NCBI RefSeq assembly: GCF_040807025.1
Contig: NC_090953.1
Location: forward strand, 1,735,501 to 1,799,500
Direction: 5' to 3'
DNA length: 64,000 nt
Source of the DNA: Struthio camelus
Lineage: Eukaryota; Chordata; Aves; Struthioniformes; Struthionidae
A model generated the notes under the pieces. It was not told the DNA's origin. It saw only the letters and a program-made list of their open reading frames with translations, and made no database searches. The translations under genes and the position numbers were made by a program. Shown here in pieces: positions 12,260 to 22,330 of the stretch (its first letter is position 1; every line of letters starts with the position of its first letter).

Positions 12260-13180
12260 AGCATTTTTCTCGCAGCGCGGCTCACTCCGCTGAGCGCGGC
12301 ACGGATTTCATTCCCTGTCTTGCGAGCTCTCCGCACGAGGGGGGAGAAAACCCAGAGCAGCGCTGACATGAAAGCCGCCCTTGTGAAGTGATAGTCTGCC
12401 CAACCTCCCAGGGGACGAGGCTGAACTTAGACCTCACTCATGCAAACAAGACGCGTTTTCAGGGTCTTCAACCAAGCAGGTTTTCATGCAAGTCAAATGA
12501 TGTTCTCACTGAAAGGGCCAGAACTCTCCAGAGTGAGGGGTCACAATAATCACTTTTATTATGTAACCCCGCCTGAAATTAAACTGCTCTCCCCACTAAT
12601 ACGTACAGATTGTGCACACCTTATCTGCCGGCTCAGCCGGACTGAACGAGCAGCGGAACAACAGGAATGCATCAATTCGTCGCTCTGGGACCTGATTTTC
12701 ATAAAGCAAAGCGCGAGGTCTGGGCCTCCTTTTGGAGCTTGTACTTGCTCCTCTTTCTGCATGCAAACTTGGGCCTTCGTGCGAGTCCGTGGCTTGCAGG
12801 GGAACCCGCGTCTGGGGGTACAGACACGCAAACCCCCACCTGTGTCGGGACACGCGTACCTCCGATCTCCCGGGCGCAGGCCGAGAAAGGTATTTTCCAA
12901 CAGGGAAGGAGGGATTTGCTTGAACCAGAAACGGCAACAGTCGTTTTGCAACTGTGAACAGCACGGACTAAAACGTGACAGCGTTACACTACCTTGCGCA
13001 AGAAAAGCCAGAAGACTAAAAACAGGGCAAGAGCGCAGCGTCTCGGCTGCCGCGGTCGACCCAGGATGCTCGCCCCGACCACGCGCCCTGGTTTCGGAGG
13101 CGGCGTGCATCTGCTCACCGTCTCTGGCGCGGGAACAGCAGGCACCGCGTACCAAGGCACCCTGATTTCGGTAGCTTAAT
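12260..13180. other. CpG-rich stretch
   Basis: CG dinucleotides are common at 12,265-12,350 and again at 12,620-13,160. Frames of 241 codons (+) and 198 codons (-) overlap across it, which is the sign of stop-poor composition and not of a gene. No clear TATA box with a splice donor was found. Confidence 0.4.
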
Positions 13181-13350
13181 GATTTACGATTTCAAATTAA
13201 AACTCCCAAGCTGAAACGAGTGGCCTTAAATTACGCCAGCGGAGAAGGTTCCCGGGATGAGATACGCATTTGCATGCTTTAGAAGTTGGGCTTATGCTGT
13301 TTCAGCCCTGTCGCTGCAGTCTAATAATAACCCCAGATGAAACCATGCTC
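13180..13350. promoter_or_regulatory. Enhancer-like block with POU octamer
   Basis: ATTTGCAT at 13,268-13,275 is an exact POU octamer. It is flanked by CAAATTAAAAC and TCTAATAATAACC segments. The block borders the preceding CpG-rich stretch. Function is inferred from the motif only. Confidence 0.3.
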
Positions 13351-13870
13351 TCTCGGCTTTAAAGAGTGAACGCCGGGTCAAGTAACAGCCCGAGCCAGCC
13401 AGCCAGCGGCTGATTTAACGCAGACAAGGAGACTCGCACTTTCCTGCAGGCACATAAGTGGCTTATCTGCTCCTCTCAAACGTGGGTGAAGGCTACAGAA
13501 ACGCAGTCCCGGGAACCGCTCTCGGCTGGTCACCCCAAACCAGTGTTTGCTTCCAAGAACCACCAACCTTCTATGCTTTGGAGATACAGATGCATTAAAG
13601 CTCTGTGCCCCAGCTCCCCTGTGGATGGTGGGATAAATCAGTGCTGCTGAGGAGCCAGCAACACATCACAAGTCACCCTGCGAGTCCCGGGCAGAGGCTG
13701 GTCCGCATGGACAGCAGCAAGCAACCTTCTCCTCTCCCATCCACTGTGGCACAGCGGCTCCGGAAAAAAGAAAAACACACCATACAACTCACTGACACAC
13801 GCTTTATCCCAGGTCACAAATTATTCATATGCATTGGGGCTGAAAGGTAGCTTGGATCTGCCCGACAGTC
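13350..13870. other. Unique sequence, no gene seen
   Basis: Nothing was recognised apart from a short AT-rich segment at 13,800-13,840 with ATTATTCATATGCAT. No exon or repeat is supported. Confidence 0.4.
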
Positions 13871-14030
13871 CCTCAGGCAAGAGCCACCGTGGAGGTCGGA
13901 GACCCGTGTCCGGGCTTTGCCCCGTCAGGTCCGTTCCTGCCGGGAGCCCTGCGGCACGCCAGCCCCCGCACAGCCGCCGCCTCCAGCGCGCTCACCACGC
14001 AGCCCAAATTACCAGCTCCGCTCGCACAGC
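13870..14030. other. Small CpG island
   Basis: A short G+C-rich and CG-rich patch lies directly against the long AT-rich block to its right. It has the same island-then-AT-block arrangement that recurs in the right third of the window. Confidence 0.4.
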
Positions 14031-14323
14031 TAGAGCGCTTGGCTATGCTAAGTGGAATAATCATAGTAATTACTCTGCTAATATGTATAGCATTCTTTCA
14101 AAAATGGTAGTTGCCCATTTTCCTGCCATGCTGAAATTGCCAAAAATCAGTTTTTCAAAGGAGCCCATTACCTTCGCTGCTATCAAACAGGGGTGCTTTT
14201 CATCAGGGCAAGAGCAGATGATAAATTAGGAGTGAATTAGTGCAAAATAATTGTTAAGCTCTCCAAGTTCCTAAACTCAGGCAGGCCTTTCCCATCCTTT
14301 GATGTGACTAAGTTTTAATAAGC

Positions 14324-14340
14324 CCTGGAAAAGTTCCAGG
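14324..14340. repeat. Inverted repeat CCTGGAA / TTCCAGG, spacer 3
   Basis: CCTGGAA at 14,324-14,330 and its exact reverse complement at 14,334-14,340 flank AAG. The same half-site pair recurs with no spacer at 14,877-14,890. It could be a dimeric protein-binding site, but no factor is assigned. Confidence 0.6.
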
Positions 14341-14410
14341 ACCACAGGGCATATGCGAGAAATTTTACATATAAATATATAACTGACATGTGTACAAATG
14401 CCTACACGAA

Positions 14411-14426
14411 CACACACACACACACA
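14411..14426 (+). repeat. (CA)8 microsatellite
   Basis: Eight uninterrupted CA units lie inside the long AT-rich block. The run is short but could vary in length between individuals. Confidence 0.9.
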
Positions 14427-14875
14427 TTATACAGCAACTTTAATAGCAAGCCCAGAACTGATACGCCGCTAAACAGCATTTCTTGTCCTGGGATCCTATT
14501 TTCACACTAAGAGCAAATATGACCTTTGTCTACAGCTGCCAGCTGCTTATAATTTTGACAGATGCAAGCACATTTCTGGGAAGCTGTATCCATTCAGTGG
14601 CTAAAGATCAACAGGCTCTACTCAGGCTTTAGTGAGATTGATTGGCTCAGGAGAATCCCATTTACAGCCCCAACTGAGAATAGGTTTACCAGGGAGAGGC
14701 GTTAATGACTTTGATATCAACGATCTAAATATGTCAACCTGCGACTCGTGTTGGTATTAAGGAACACTATATTTATAACAAACCAGCCATTAGCAGAATG
14801 CTAATTAACATGATTCAGTTTCCAAGTAAGTCTCAGCCCTTCCAAGTGGTGCAATGCTAGACACGATTTTAATCT

Positions 14876-14891
14876 CCCTGGAATTCCAGGG
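14876..14891. repeat. Perfect 16-base palindrome
   Basis: CCCTGGAATTCCAGGG reads the same on both strands. It contains the same CCTGGAA half-site as the inverted repeat about 550 bases to the left, here joined directly. A single 16-base palindrome is expected about once by chance in 64 kb, so the recurrence of the half-site is the point of interest. Confidence 0.7.
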
Positions 14892-14989
14892 CTCCTGTTG
14901 CGCCTGGTCATTCCTGGGGATTAGCCAGTTTTATTTTTGCTGACGTTTCGCCCAGCACCCTCCGGTTAGGAATGCCCGCTGTCAGTTAG

Positions 14990-15600
14990 CGCGGGGAGGA
15001 GGGCCCCGAGGCAGCCACACACCAGCCCTCTGGCTATTTCCTAACAGCTCTTAAGAGAGTATTCAATCTGAGCTGCAATAGCCCCACCGCGTTCCCTGGC
15101 AAATGGGTTCTCGTACTCAAAACGCCACCCAAACGCCTCTTGCGGCTGACGCAAGCACCTCGGGAGGAGAGAGCTTGGGAAACGACTGCAGCGGTATTCC
15201 GCCTTGCGAGGAAACGGACGCTCTGGCATTTTCTCCAGTGGACCAATATTTGGATATGTGGTAGCCCAGAAAAGGTGACGTCCCTCCTGCTCAGGTGTGC
15301 CGGGCAGCCCGGACAGGCTGGCCCGCGATGCCCCGTACGGGAGCACGCACAGCTCGAGCCACACGCTCACACCGGCAAAGTTGGTTTCACCTGCCTGGAA
15401 AAAACCCCCAAGAGCTTCAGCACAGCAAACAGTCAGAGCCCCCCCCCGCCCCCCCGGCTGGGTAATAAGCTGCTTCAGGCTCACGAAGACAGCAAAAGGC
15501 TCCTTAGAGATGCATCGGCCCTGCTTTTGCATCCAAACAGGCCAAAGCAGACACGGCCATGCCCAGATTTGCAAGAGCACTGCTGGTAAAGGGAAGCAGC
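14990..15600. other. CpG-moderate unique sequence with a C-rich run
   Basis: No gene is seen. A run of C broken by one G lies at about 15,439-15,455. Open frames of 149-179 codons on opposite strands overlap (15,041-15,589) and show no domain. Confidence 0.4.
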
Positions 15601-18590
15601 CCCTCAGTAGCTGCTACTCCATATGAGGTGTAATTGTAATGAGTTGGAGTTAAGGAGTTTTATCCCAATTGCCTGGGCTCCAAGAGCATCTGGATCAACC
15701 TGCACTAAAACAGCAATCCCTAAATGGGACCCCAGCACCAGCAGAGGCCACTGCTAAAGCAACACAGACAAGAGCGAGACCCTCATGGGTAATTGCATCA
15801 CTCGAATTTACAGCGCCAAGCCACAGGCTTCCATGTCCGAGATTTTAGCATCACTGCCAGATGCTTTTCATGATTATTTCCCGCTTTCACTCCTAAGCGG
15901 GGAGGAAAGACCCTTGCAGTCACAGCCTGGAAGATACTACGGGACAAAGAAAACGAGTACCTGAATTACCACAACTTCCCTTTCAATTGTCCCCTTCAGC
16001 ATTCAAGGAACACATGTATAATGCACTAGCCAACCCTTTGGGTATCCGATTCTGCTGGAGAAGCGGCCAACAGCGGCACTGGGACTGCTGAACAGGGGGG
16101 TCCTGCGGCTGTGAGGAGCTGGTCATCTCCTGCCCTAGAGCCCAGGCACGTGGCTCAGCCGCTCAGACCCCCTTGGACACCCCACCAAAACAAACAGGAC
16201 CTTCCAACAAGCCATCTACAGATAGTGCTTTCTCCAAAAGCATAAAGAGCAAGTGCTTAGAGTCCAGCACAGCTCCAGACCAAAGAGCATGTGTGCATCC
16301 TTTCTGTATTCAGGTCATTTTGTTTCTTGTTATAAAGCCAACGAGACCTAAGGGAGAAGAAGAAATAAAAAGCAAACAGTGTTGCAGAACACATTACATA
16401 CTAAAGCATCAGAAAACTGATGCCAGGAAGATTAACGGAGCAGAGCCGCAAAAACAAGAAAGAATGAAAACCAGGTAAACGGAGCTGGTAAAATGTTATG
16501 ATGCTCCCAAACTGCTGCCCCTCAAATACAAAGTTATAGACAGTGGCTGGATGCTGCTGCTAACTGAGGAAACAACCCCCAAGTCCTTCTAAGGTTTGTC
16601 AGCCCTGTGGCATTGATCTCATTAACAGCATATCAGGACAAATGAAAGTATTTTTCCCTTAAAAAAATGAGCAAGTGCTTGTAAGGGGCTGGAGAAGGAA
16701 TGAAGAAGCATTTGCGATCCATGAGTGAAACAAAATTTGCCTGCCCCTACAGACTGCTCCAGCAGCGTACCTCAGCTGGATTTGGGAACAACGGCAAAAC
16801 AGGTAACACAGATGACTTCGCTGAAGAAGCCTTCTGTGCTGTGTCACCCCTTTTCCTGAACTTGGGGATAGATGGCATTGTTGTTTTTTTTTTTTTTTAA
16901 CATTGTAATAGTGTAAGAGGCAGTGGGATTTCTTGAAATTTATTCTTCAGATCAGCACAGCACTTGTTCTGCTGAGCTCTCTATTTAGCAAGCAGACAAA
17001 TTGGGGGAGGAAGGCGCTGGCGAATACGCTGCACGCAAGGAATGAGGAATGGGGCTGCCAGCTCTGTTTGGAAACGCATACATCTCCACCAGGCCACCCT
17101 GGAGCAGAGCAGTTCCTAGACACGCTGCCATTACCCAGCTGGCTTTGTGTTCAAACATCAACCATTCTTCTTAATTACGAAAGAGGCCCAGCTATTTCGT
17201 AAGACACTGAAGGCTCATGGACAAACACGCCATTGCTCCAGGTGAGTAGTTCACGTTGCTGCAGTTAGCTGCGGTGAACCTCCCGACCCTTTCCGCCCTA
17301 TAATCTGGGTAAATCAGCGCACCACACTCCTTCCAAGTGCAAGAGAAAGCCACTCTGGGTTAATTTTATCAATGTGGCAAAGTCATTTTAGAAGGAATTA
17401 CAGGAAATATTGGTTTTCTATTACAGCTGAGACTTTTCCTCAAACTCCTGAGGAATGAGAAATAAGCTCCACAAATCACACTTTAGTCTGAAGGCAAGAA
17501 AAGGGCCAATGCTCATGGACACCTGCCATGGACACCTCCTCACTCAGATGTCCACAGGTACCTACCAGACACATTGCGTCCGATGTGTAACTGCTACTGC
17601 CCAGCCAGGGCAAGCAGGATTTTCCTAACCCTTCTGCTATATTCACTGAGCTGGCAGCTCATCAATCACTGCAGAGTGACTTCTGGAGCCCACCTAACAG
17701 GCCAAGTTCAGCTTGGCACCAAAGGTACTTTATCCCAATTGCTGCACTCCACTCCCTCGCTCCAGTCTTAGGCAGTATTTCTAACTCCTCTCCCCTCCCC
17801 TTGGCTCCTCTTTGCTCTCAGCCACAAAGGCTGGCGCATGCTCCTTGCCAGGGGGAGAGAAGGGGCTGGGGTTGCTGCATTTTTTGCACAAGTATCAAAA
17901 GTGCTTTCCCTTGGTGTGTAACGCAAGCAAACCACGTGCCCTTCTTAGCACACTGTCTCTCCGCTGTTGTAACTGCACCAGTGCAACAACTGTGCAGACA
18001 CTTTGTGCAGCTCCGTGCACACGCATGTGCACCTCCCGTTGACACTGAGCGCACGCCCCAGGGCTCTGGCGAACCTGAACGCGCTGCAGGATTAACTGGT
18101 GTGCATGTACAAGCAGCTGCGTGAATTCCTAAACACTAGTCACTTGCTGGTTAGGACAAACACTAATTCATTTGCTTCTGGTAATGACCAGCAAAATAAA
18201 AATGTGATTTTTCTGCTGGGCCAGAGGAGCCCAGAAAGCGCTGAGGCTCCTGCAGCAACACCGTCGGGCCGGTTCTCCAGCAGACTGAGCGCAGATCTCT
18301 AAACTGGGGAGACCATTTACTTCAGCTGCTCCGACCGCGGGGGCCTGCAGAGAACAACGCCGTCGGGCAGCTCGGAGAGGGGCAGTCCAGAAAGTTTTCT
18401 CCTTAGATGTTTGAAGGAAGTTCTCTTCTGCTGCAGGACGCAGGGCCAAACCCTTGGCTGACATACAGCTTGCTCCGCATAACCCCACTCCAGAGAGCAT
18501 GGGAGTGTAAATAAGCACACATTTTGGCTCATTATGTCACATTTTCACCCAAAGCACTGCCAAGCCACACCTCCCAAATGAGAAAGCCAG
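15600..18590. other. Unique sequence, no gene seen
   Basis: No gene, RNA or repeat family was recognised. A run of 15 T lies at 16,884-16,898. An 11-base direct repeat, ATGGACACCTG/ATGGACACCTC, occurs near 17,515-17,540 and is too short to interpret. Confidence 0.45.
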
Positions 18591-18599
18591 CACCTTTAC

Positions 18600-19060
18600 A
18601 ACCTCTCCTGCATTCCTGCGGCGCCGCGCCGGCCCCGTACAAGAGTTTGCCTTCGCTGCCACCGCGTGCAGGGACGCTGCCTGTTCCTGCGAGATTTGCA
18701 GAGGACGGCACCGCTCGGTGCAGCCGCAGCACACGGGGCTCTCACAGATCGCGCCGTAACCTTAGAAGAGCCGAGTGTGTCGCTTCTGAGCGGAGAACAC
18801 GAATTGCATTGAAACCCTCCAGCACAAGGGTTGTCCCGCAGTTGCTCAGGGTAAGTGAGGAATCCCGCAGGAGCGATTAAAGGCGCCGAATCCTTATGGG
18901 AAAACCGCAGGCGGTACGTTGTGGGAGGGGGGAGACGGAGCGTGCATGCGCGCTGCGCGCACACGGCTGTTTGCCTTGGCCGGGCGCCTGCAGGAAGAAG
19001 TGCATCCTGCTGCTGCTGCTCATTTCGGCCCCGTGTGCCACCGGCCGGCGAAGCGCGCTG
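18600..19060 (+). other. CpG island ending in strong donor motif
   Basis: G+C-rich and CG-rich sequence with several open frames. On the + strand it contains AGG/GTAAGT at 18,848-18,856, which matches the splice-donor consensus at eight of nine positions (boundary 18,850/18,851). An island with a good donor would fit a first exon of a rightward transcript. No TATA box or partner exon was identified, so this is only a candidate. Confidence 0.35.
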
Positions 19061-19229
19061 ACCTCATTGCAGAGCAGCATTAAGCACAGCTGTCTGCTGG
19101 AAAAGGACCCCTTTATTTTCTTCTCCGGGGGGATTTCTCTGCAGTTTTCACTCTTTGCAGCTTCCCCGGCTCTCAGGACAGTTCCAGGTCCATGCCACAA
19201 TCCCAGGCCCAGGACCAAGAACACATGCA

Positions 19230-19380
19230 CGGGGTTTAGAAGTCAGCTTAAGGAATTATCTGTGGGGATCCATATATTCTTATTAGCAAATCTTGACCTC
19301 AAATGCATTCCAAATGGAAGGCTTAGCCATAAATCTTGTGTAGATCTACTGGAGCTCACCATGACCTAAATGCGTGTCTG
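19230..19380. promoter_or_regulatory. Enhancer-like short block
   Basis: This AT-rich unique sequence includes ATTAGCAAATC and AGCCATAAATC, just right of the CpG island. The appearance is that of a conserved element. There is no further evidence. Confidence 0.25.
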
Positions 19381-21940
19381 CTTCCTCCTACCACTGACAT
19401 GACTACTGCTGAGCACAACAGCTGCCTCGCGCTGACAAGCTGCGAGATGGGAGAAACATCTGTCTTTGCTCACTGCTGCCGCCCGGGTATATATAACATA
19501 TAACTCTTGCTTCAGCTGTGCTTTAACATTAGTATGTTCAGTGCCTAGGAAGTGTCAAATCCTGCAGCCCGCTTTCCCTTCCATACAGACCTCCAGAAAA
19601 GAAAATGAGCGTTTAATGTCAGTGCACTTCTGAAAGCTGCAGCTGGCATTTCACCGCTGCTCAGCGTGGTGACGGCTGGCTGGGACGGTCCCCAACGCGA
19701 GCCCGCGTTACACAGCCAGGGAGCAAACACAGGTTCAAGAAACATGGATTAAGAACATAAGCCCAGCTTCTCCTGATGACTCCCTGGCTGTGGTTAAATT
19801 GGTTCTCGAGCTCAGAGAAGGCTCTTCCCACCCCTGGGCCAAGAGCAGAGGGCCAGCAGTAGCCTGCAAGGATGGTAATGCACTGAGGTCTGCAACGCTT
19901 CTCATGTCTAAGCAGCAACGCCCCGTAATTGGGCCCAGCGACAAGGTGGCACTGGCAGCGAGAGGCCTCACATAACATGACCCTCTCCTTCCTGAGCTCC
20001 CAGTCAAAAGATCTTCCATCCTGAGGAAAACAGTTACAGAAGCCCGACATCTGGGATACATCTCTAGGATATGACTCCAGGATAAAAATAAGGAAACGGG
20101 GGGCAACGCAGAACGGGATGGGGAAATCACAGTCCACATGTCACACACACCAGCAAAGACTTGTTAGGGCAGCCCCCCTCCTAAAAGTCTGCAAACCAAC
20201 TCCGGCTCCGTTGCCAGCACACCCTTCCCTTGCTGGGGCCCGTCCTGAATCCCAGCAATGCCACTGGGCCAGAGCAGCTGCCTGGCAGGACCGTCCCAGG
20301 AGGACGGGAACCCCCATATGCAAGTGCCACACAACCACTTCCCAGCACGTCCTTCCCATCTGCCCTGCCAGCCTGTCCTCTCGGCATGCCATTCACCAGA
20401 TACAACTAGCCTTTGAGGCCTTCTTTTCTGGACAGCAAGAAACAGTAAAATATCCAGGAATCAAAGCACTCAAAAATCTAAAATATCCCTCCAAATACCA
20501 AAATAAAAATGCAACTGCAGTTCTCAGATTGCATCCCTTGCCTCTCCACCTTAAGAGAGGCAATGCACATTATAGAGATGCGCATCAGGAGTTAGTTCTG
20601 CAAGGGCCATGAAGTTATATATGTGTGGAAACAAGATCAAAAGTAGATGCATGTTTTTAAAGCAAAAGTTTTAATTTTGATCCAGAAATTATATCCTGGA
20701 CCCTGTCCTCATGCATTGCAGCTAGAGCCACCTAAAACCACTGAGGTCTCAAATGCTGAGGACCAAACTGCAAGTGGGAGTGCACTGGGGTGGCTTCACC
20801 AGCCTCCACGGACCCATGCAAATTTACACCTATGGAAGGCAAGCCGCTAGAAGGCCCAAGGGAATACTCAACTTCCACTAACTCTGATTTCAATTACTCT
20901 GAAATCAGAAGACAACTCAGGATCAATTTCAGTCGACTCCAAATTCCTAATAACCAAGCAAAGAGCAAGCCAAATATGGCGCTCTATCCTGAACTCCTTT
21001 AGGTTTTCTCTGCAGCAATCCCACAACATTGCACAAGCGCATGAGAAAGCGCTCTGCGCAACATGAGAAATGCAAGAGCTCCTGTAGGAGGGCAAGTGCC
21101 TGGTCCCAGGCTTCCTGCACGGAAACTTTGACATCAACATTTTATTGGAGAAGCAGCAGCTTTGGAAAGCAACGCATGCCAATATTACCAGAGCTGGTAA
21201 CACCACCAGAACATTTCAGAGCTACCAAGTAGCTAAGGGCACTGTGAGATGAAATATGTAGCTGCTTTTTCAGCTGTTCTGAAGTGGCAGATCGGTTCCC
21301 TGCAACAATGGCTGGAAAGCATAACTTCGCAATGGTTTCCATCAGGACAGCGTCCACAATGCAGCAGAGCGTTTCGGCACACCCTTAGCGTGAAGCATAC
21401 GGAGCGGGCCAGGAGGCTTCAGTGAGGCTACTTACGTGCTCCAAGTTAAGTGTGTGCTGAAACGCCTTGCTGAATCAGAGCCAGGAGCCATAAATTGCAG
21501 GAGAACAGCAAAAAGCACCAAGATAGGAGGGCGATGTGGTATTTGATGATCCAGCTGCTAGCAATAAGAAAGTACTGGACAGCCATGAATACGATAGTTA
21601 TCGTGAACTCATTTATATGAGGTGGCTTGCTCTGGGCCAGCTAGTGAATACCAGAGCTGAAACCCTATGTGCTGCCCAGTAAGCCACACCCCAAGCTCAC
21701 ACCAGATCCAAGAGCCAAAGGAAACCACACAAGCACATTCATCCCATCCATCTGCTAGATGCAAGTACCCAAAGTGCTGCAGGTACACACACAACTTTGA
21801 GCTATACCTCAATGAGGTCTCCCAGCCAAGGGCCACCCCGACAGTCCACACACTGCTCCCCACGTCGGCACTGCTGAAACCAGTAAAGGCCACCGTGGCG
21901 ACCTAAGCCACACGCTGAAAGATGATCAGGCAGGTTTTCA
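19380..21940. other. Unique sequence, no gene seen
   Basis: No exon or repeat family was recognised. An inverted repeat with 10-base arms (TCTGATTTCA at 20,883-20,892 and TGAAATCAGA at 20,900-20,909) is of a size expected about once by chance in a window this long. Confidence 0.45.
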
Positions 21941-22330
21941 GAACACTCGTTTTCCTAATTGTCTCTCTGCTCTGTTTTCAAATCTGAGATGTCTTAACAC
22001 AAACAATTACTGTCAAGTAACTGATTAATCATTCAAATTAAATTAAAATTGAGTAAGTGATTTAATATATTTAGATAGTGCACATGTGCAACAGAAAAAC
22101 AGTGATACTCATCTACAATTGTCACTTAAAATGGATGAGTTTCAATTACTTGTGCATGAGAAAACAGAGGTATAAAGTTCAGAATCCAAATTGCGTAAAC
22201 TGTTGACATATTCTGAATACTGTTTAATTGCTATTAAAGAGATATTTAAATGAGAATGAGTAATTGCATCAGTAATTCATTTCTAGCTTTAAAAGAAACT
22301 TCTGCACAATATTAGCTCTTAAGAACAGGA
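21940..22330. promoter_or_regulatory. AT-rich block with many ATTA cores
   Basis: The stretch has repeated ATTAATCATTCAAATTAAA-like sequence and several AATTA/TAATT cores without a tandem pattern. It could be a homeodomain-rich regulatory element or simply AT-rich spacer. Confidence 0.25.

Larger units (their letters stand above)
14030..14990. promoter_or_regulatory. Long enhancer-like block
   Basis: Nearly 1 kb of unique AT-rich sequence. Motifs seen are TAATTACTCTGCTAATATG near 14,070, a SOX-type CTTTGT at 14,524-14,529, two CAGCTG E-boxes one base apart at 14,533-14,538 and 14,540-14,545, GATTGATTGG at 14,636-14,645 and TAATTA at 14,802-14,807. It also holds two inverted repeats of the same half-site, listed separately. 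The density and order of the motifs suggest a developmental enhancer cluster. Conservation was not tested. Confidence 0.42.

Noticed and set aside
15733..15752. CTCF-like CCAGCAGAGGCC motif
   Set aside because: It misses a core G of the CTCF consensus and has no supporting context, unlike the site at 47,250.
18990..19020. CTG-rich stretch encoding a Leu run that looks like a signal peptide
   Set aside because: Only four CTG units are present. The frame is open by composition inside a CpG island, and the sequence after it has no domain.
20883..20909. Inverted repeat with 10-base arms and 7-base loop, considered as a small hairpin RNA
   Set aside because: The arms are too short for a microRNA precursor, and one such repeat is expected by chance when loops up to 20 bases are allowed.
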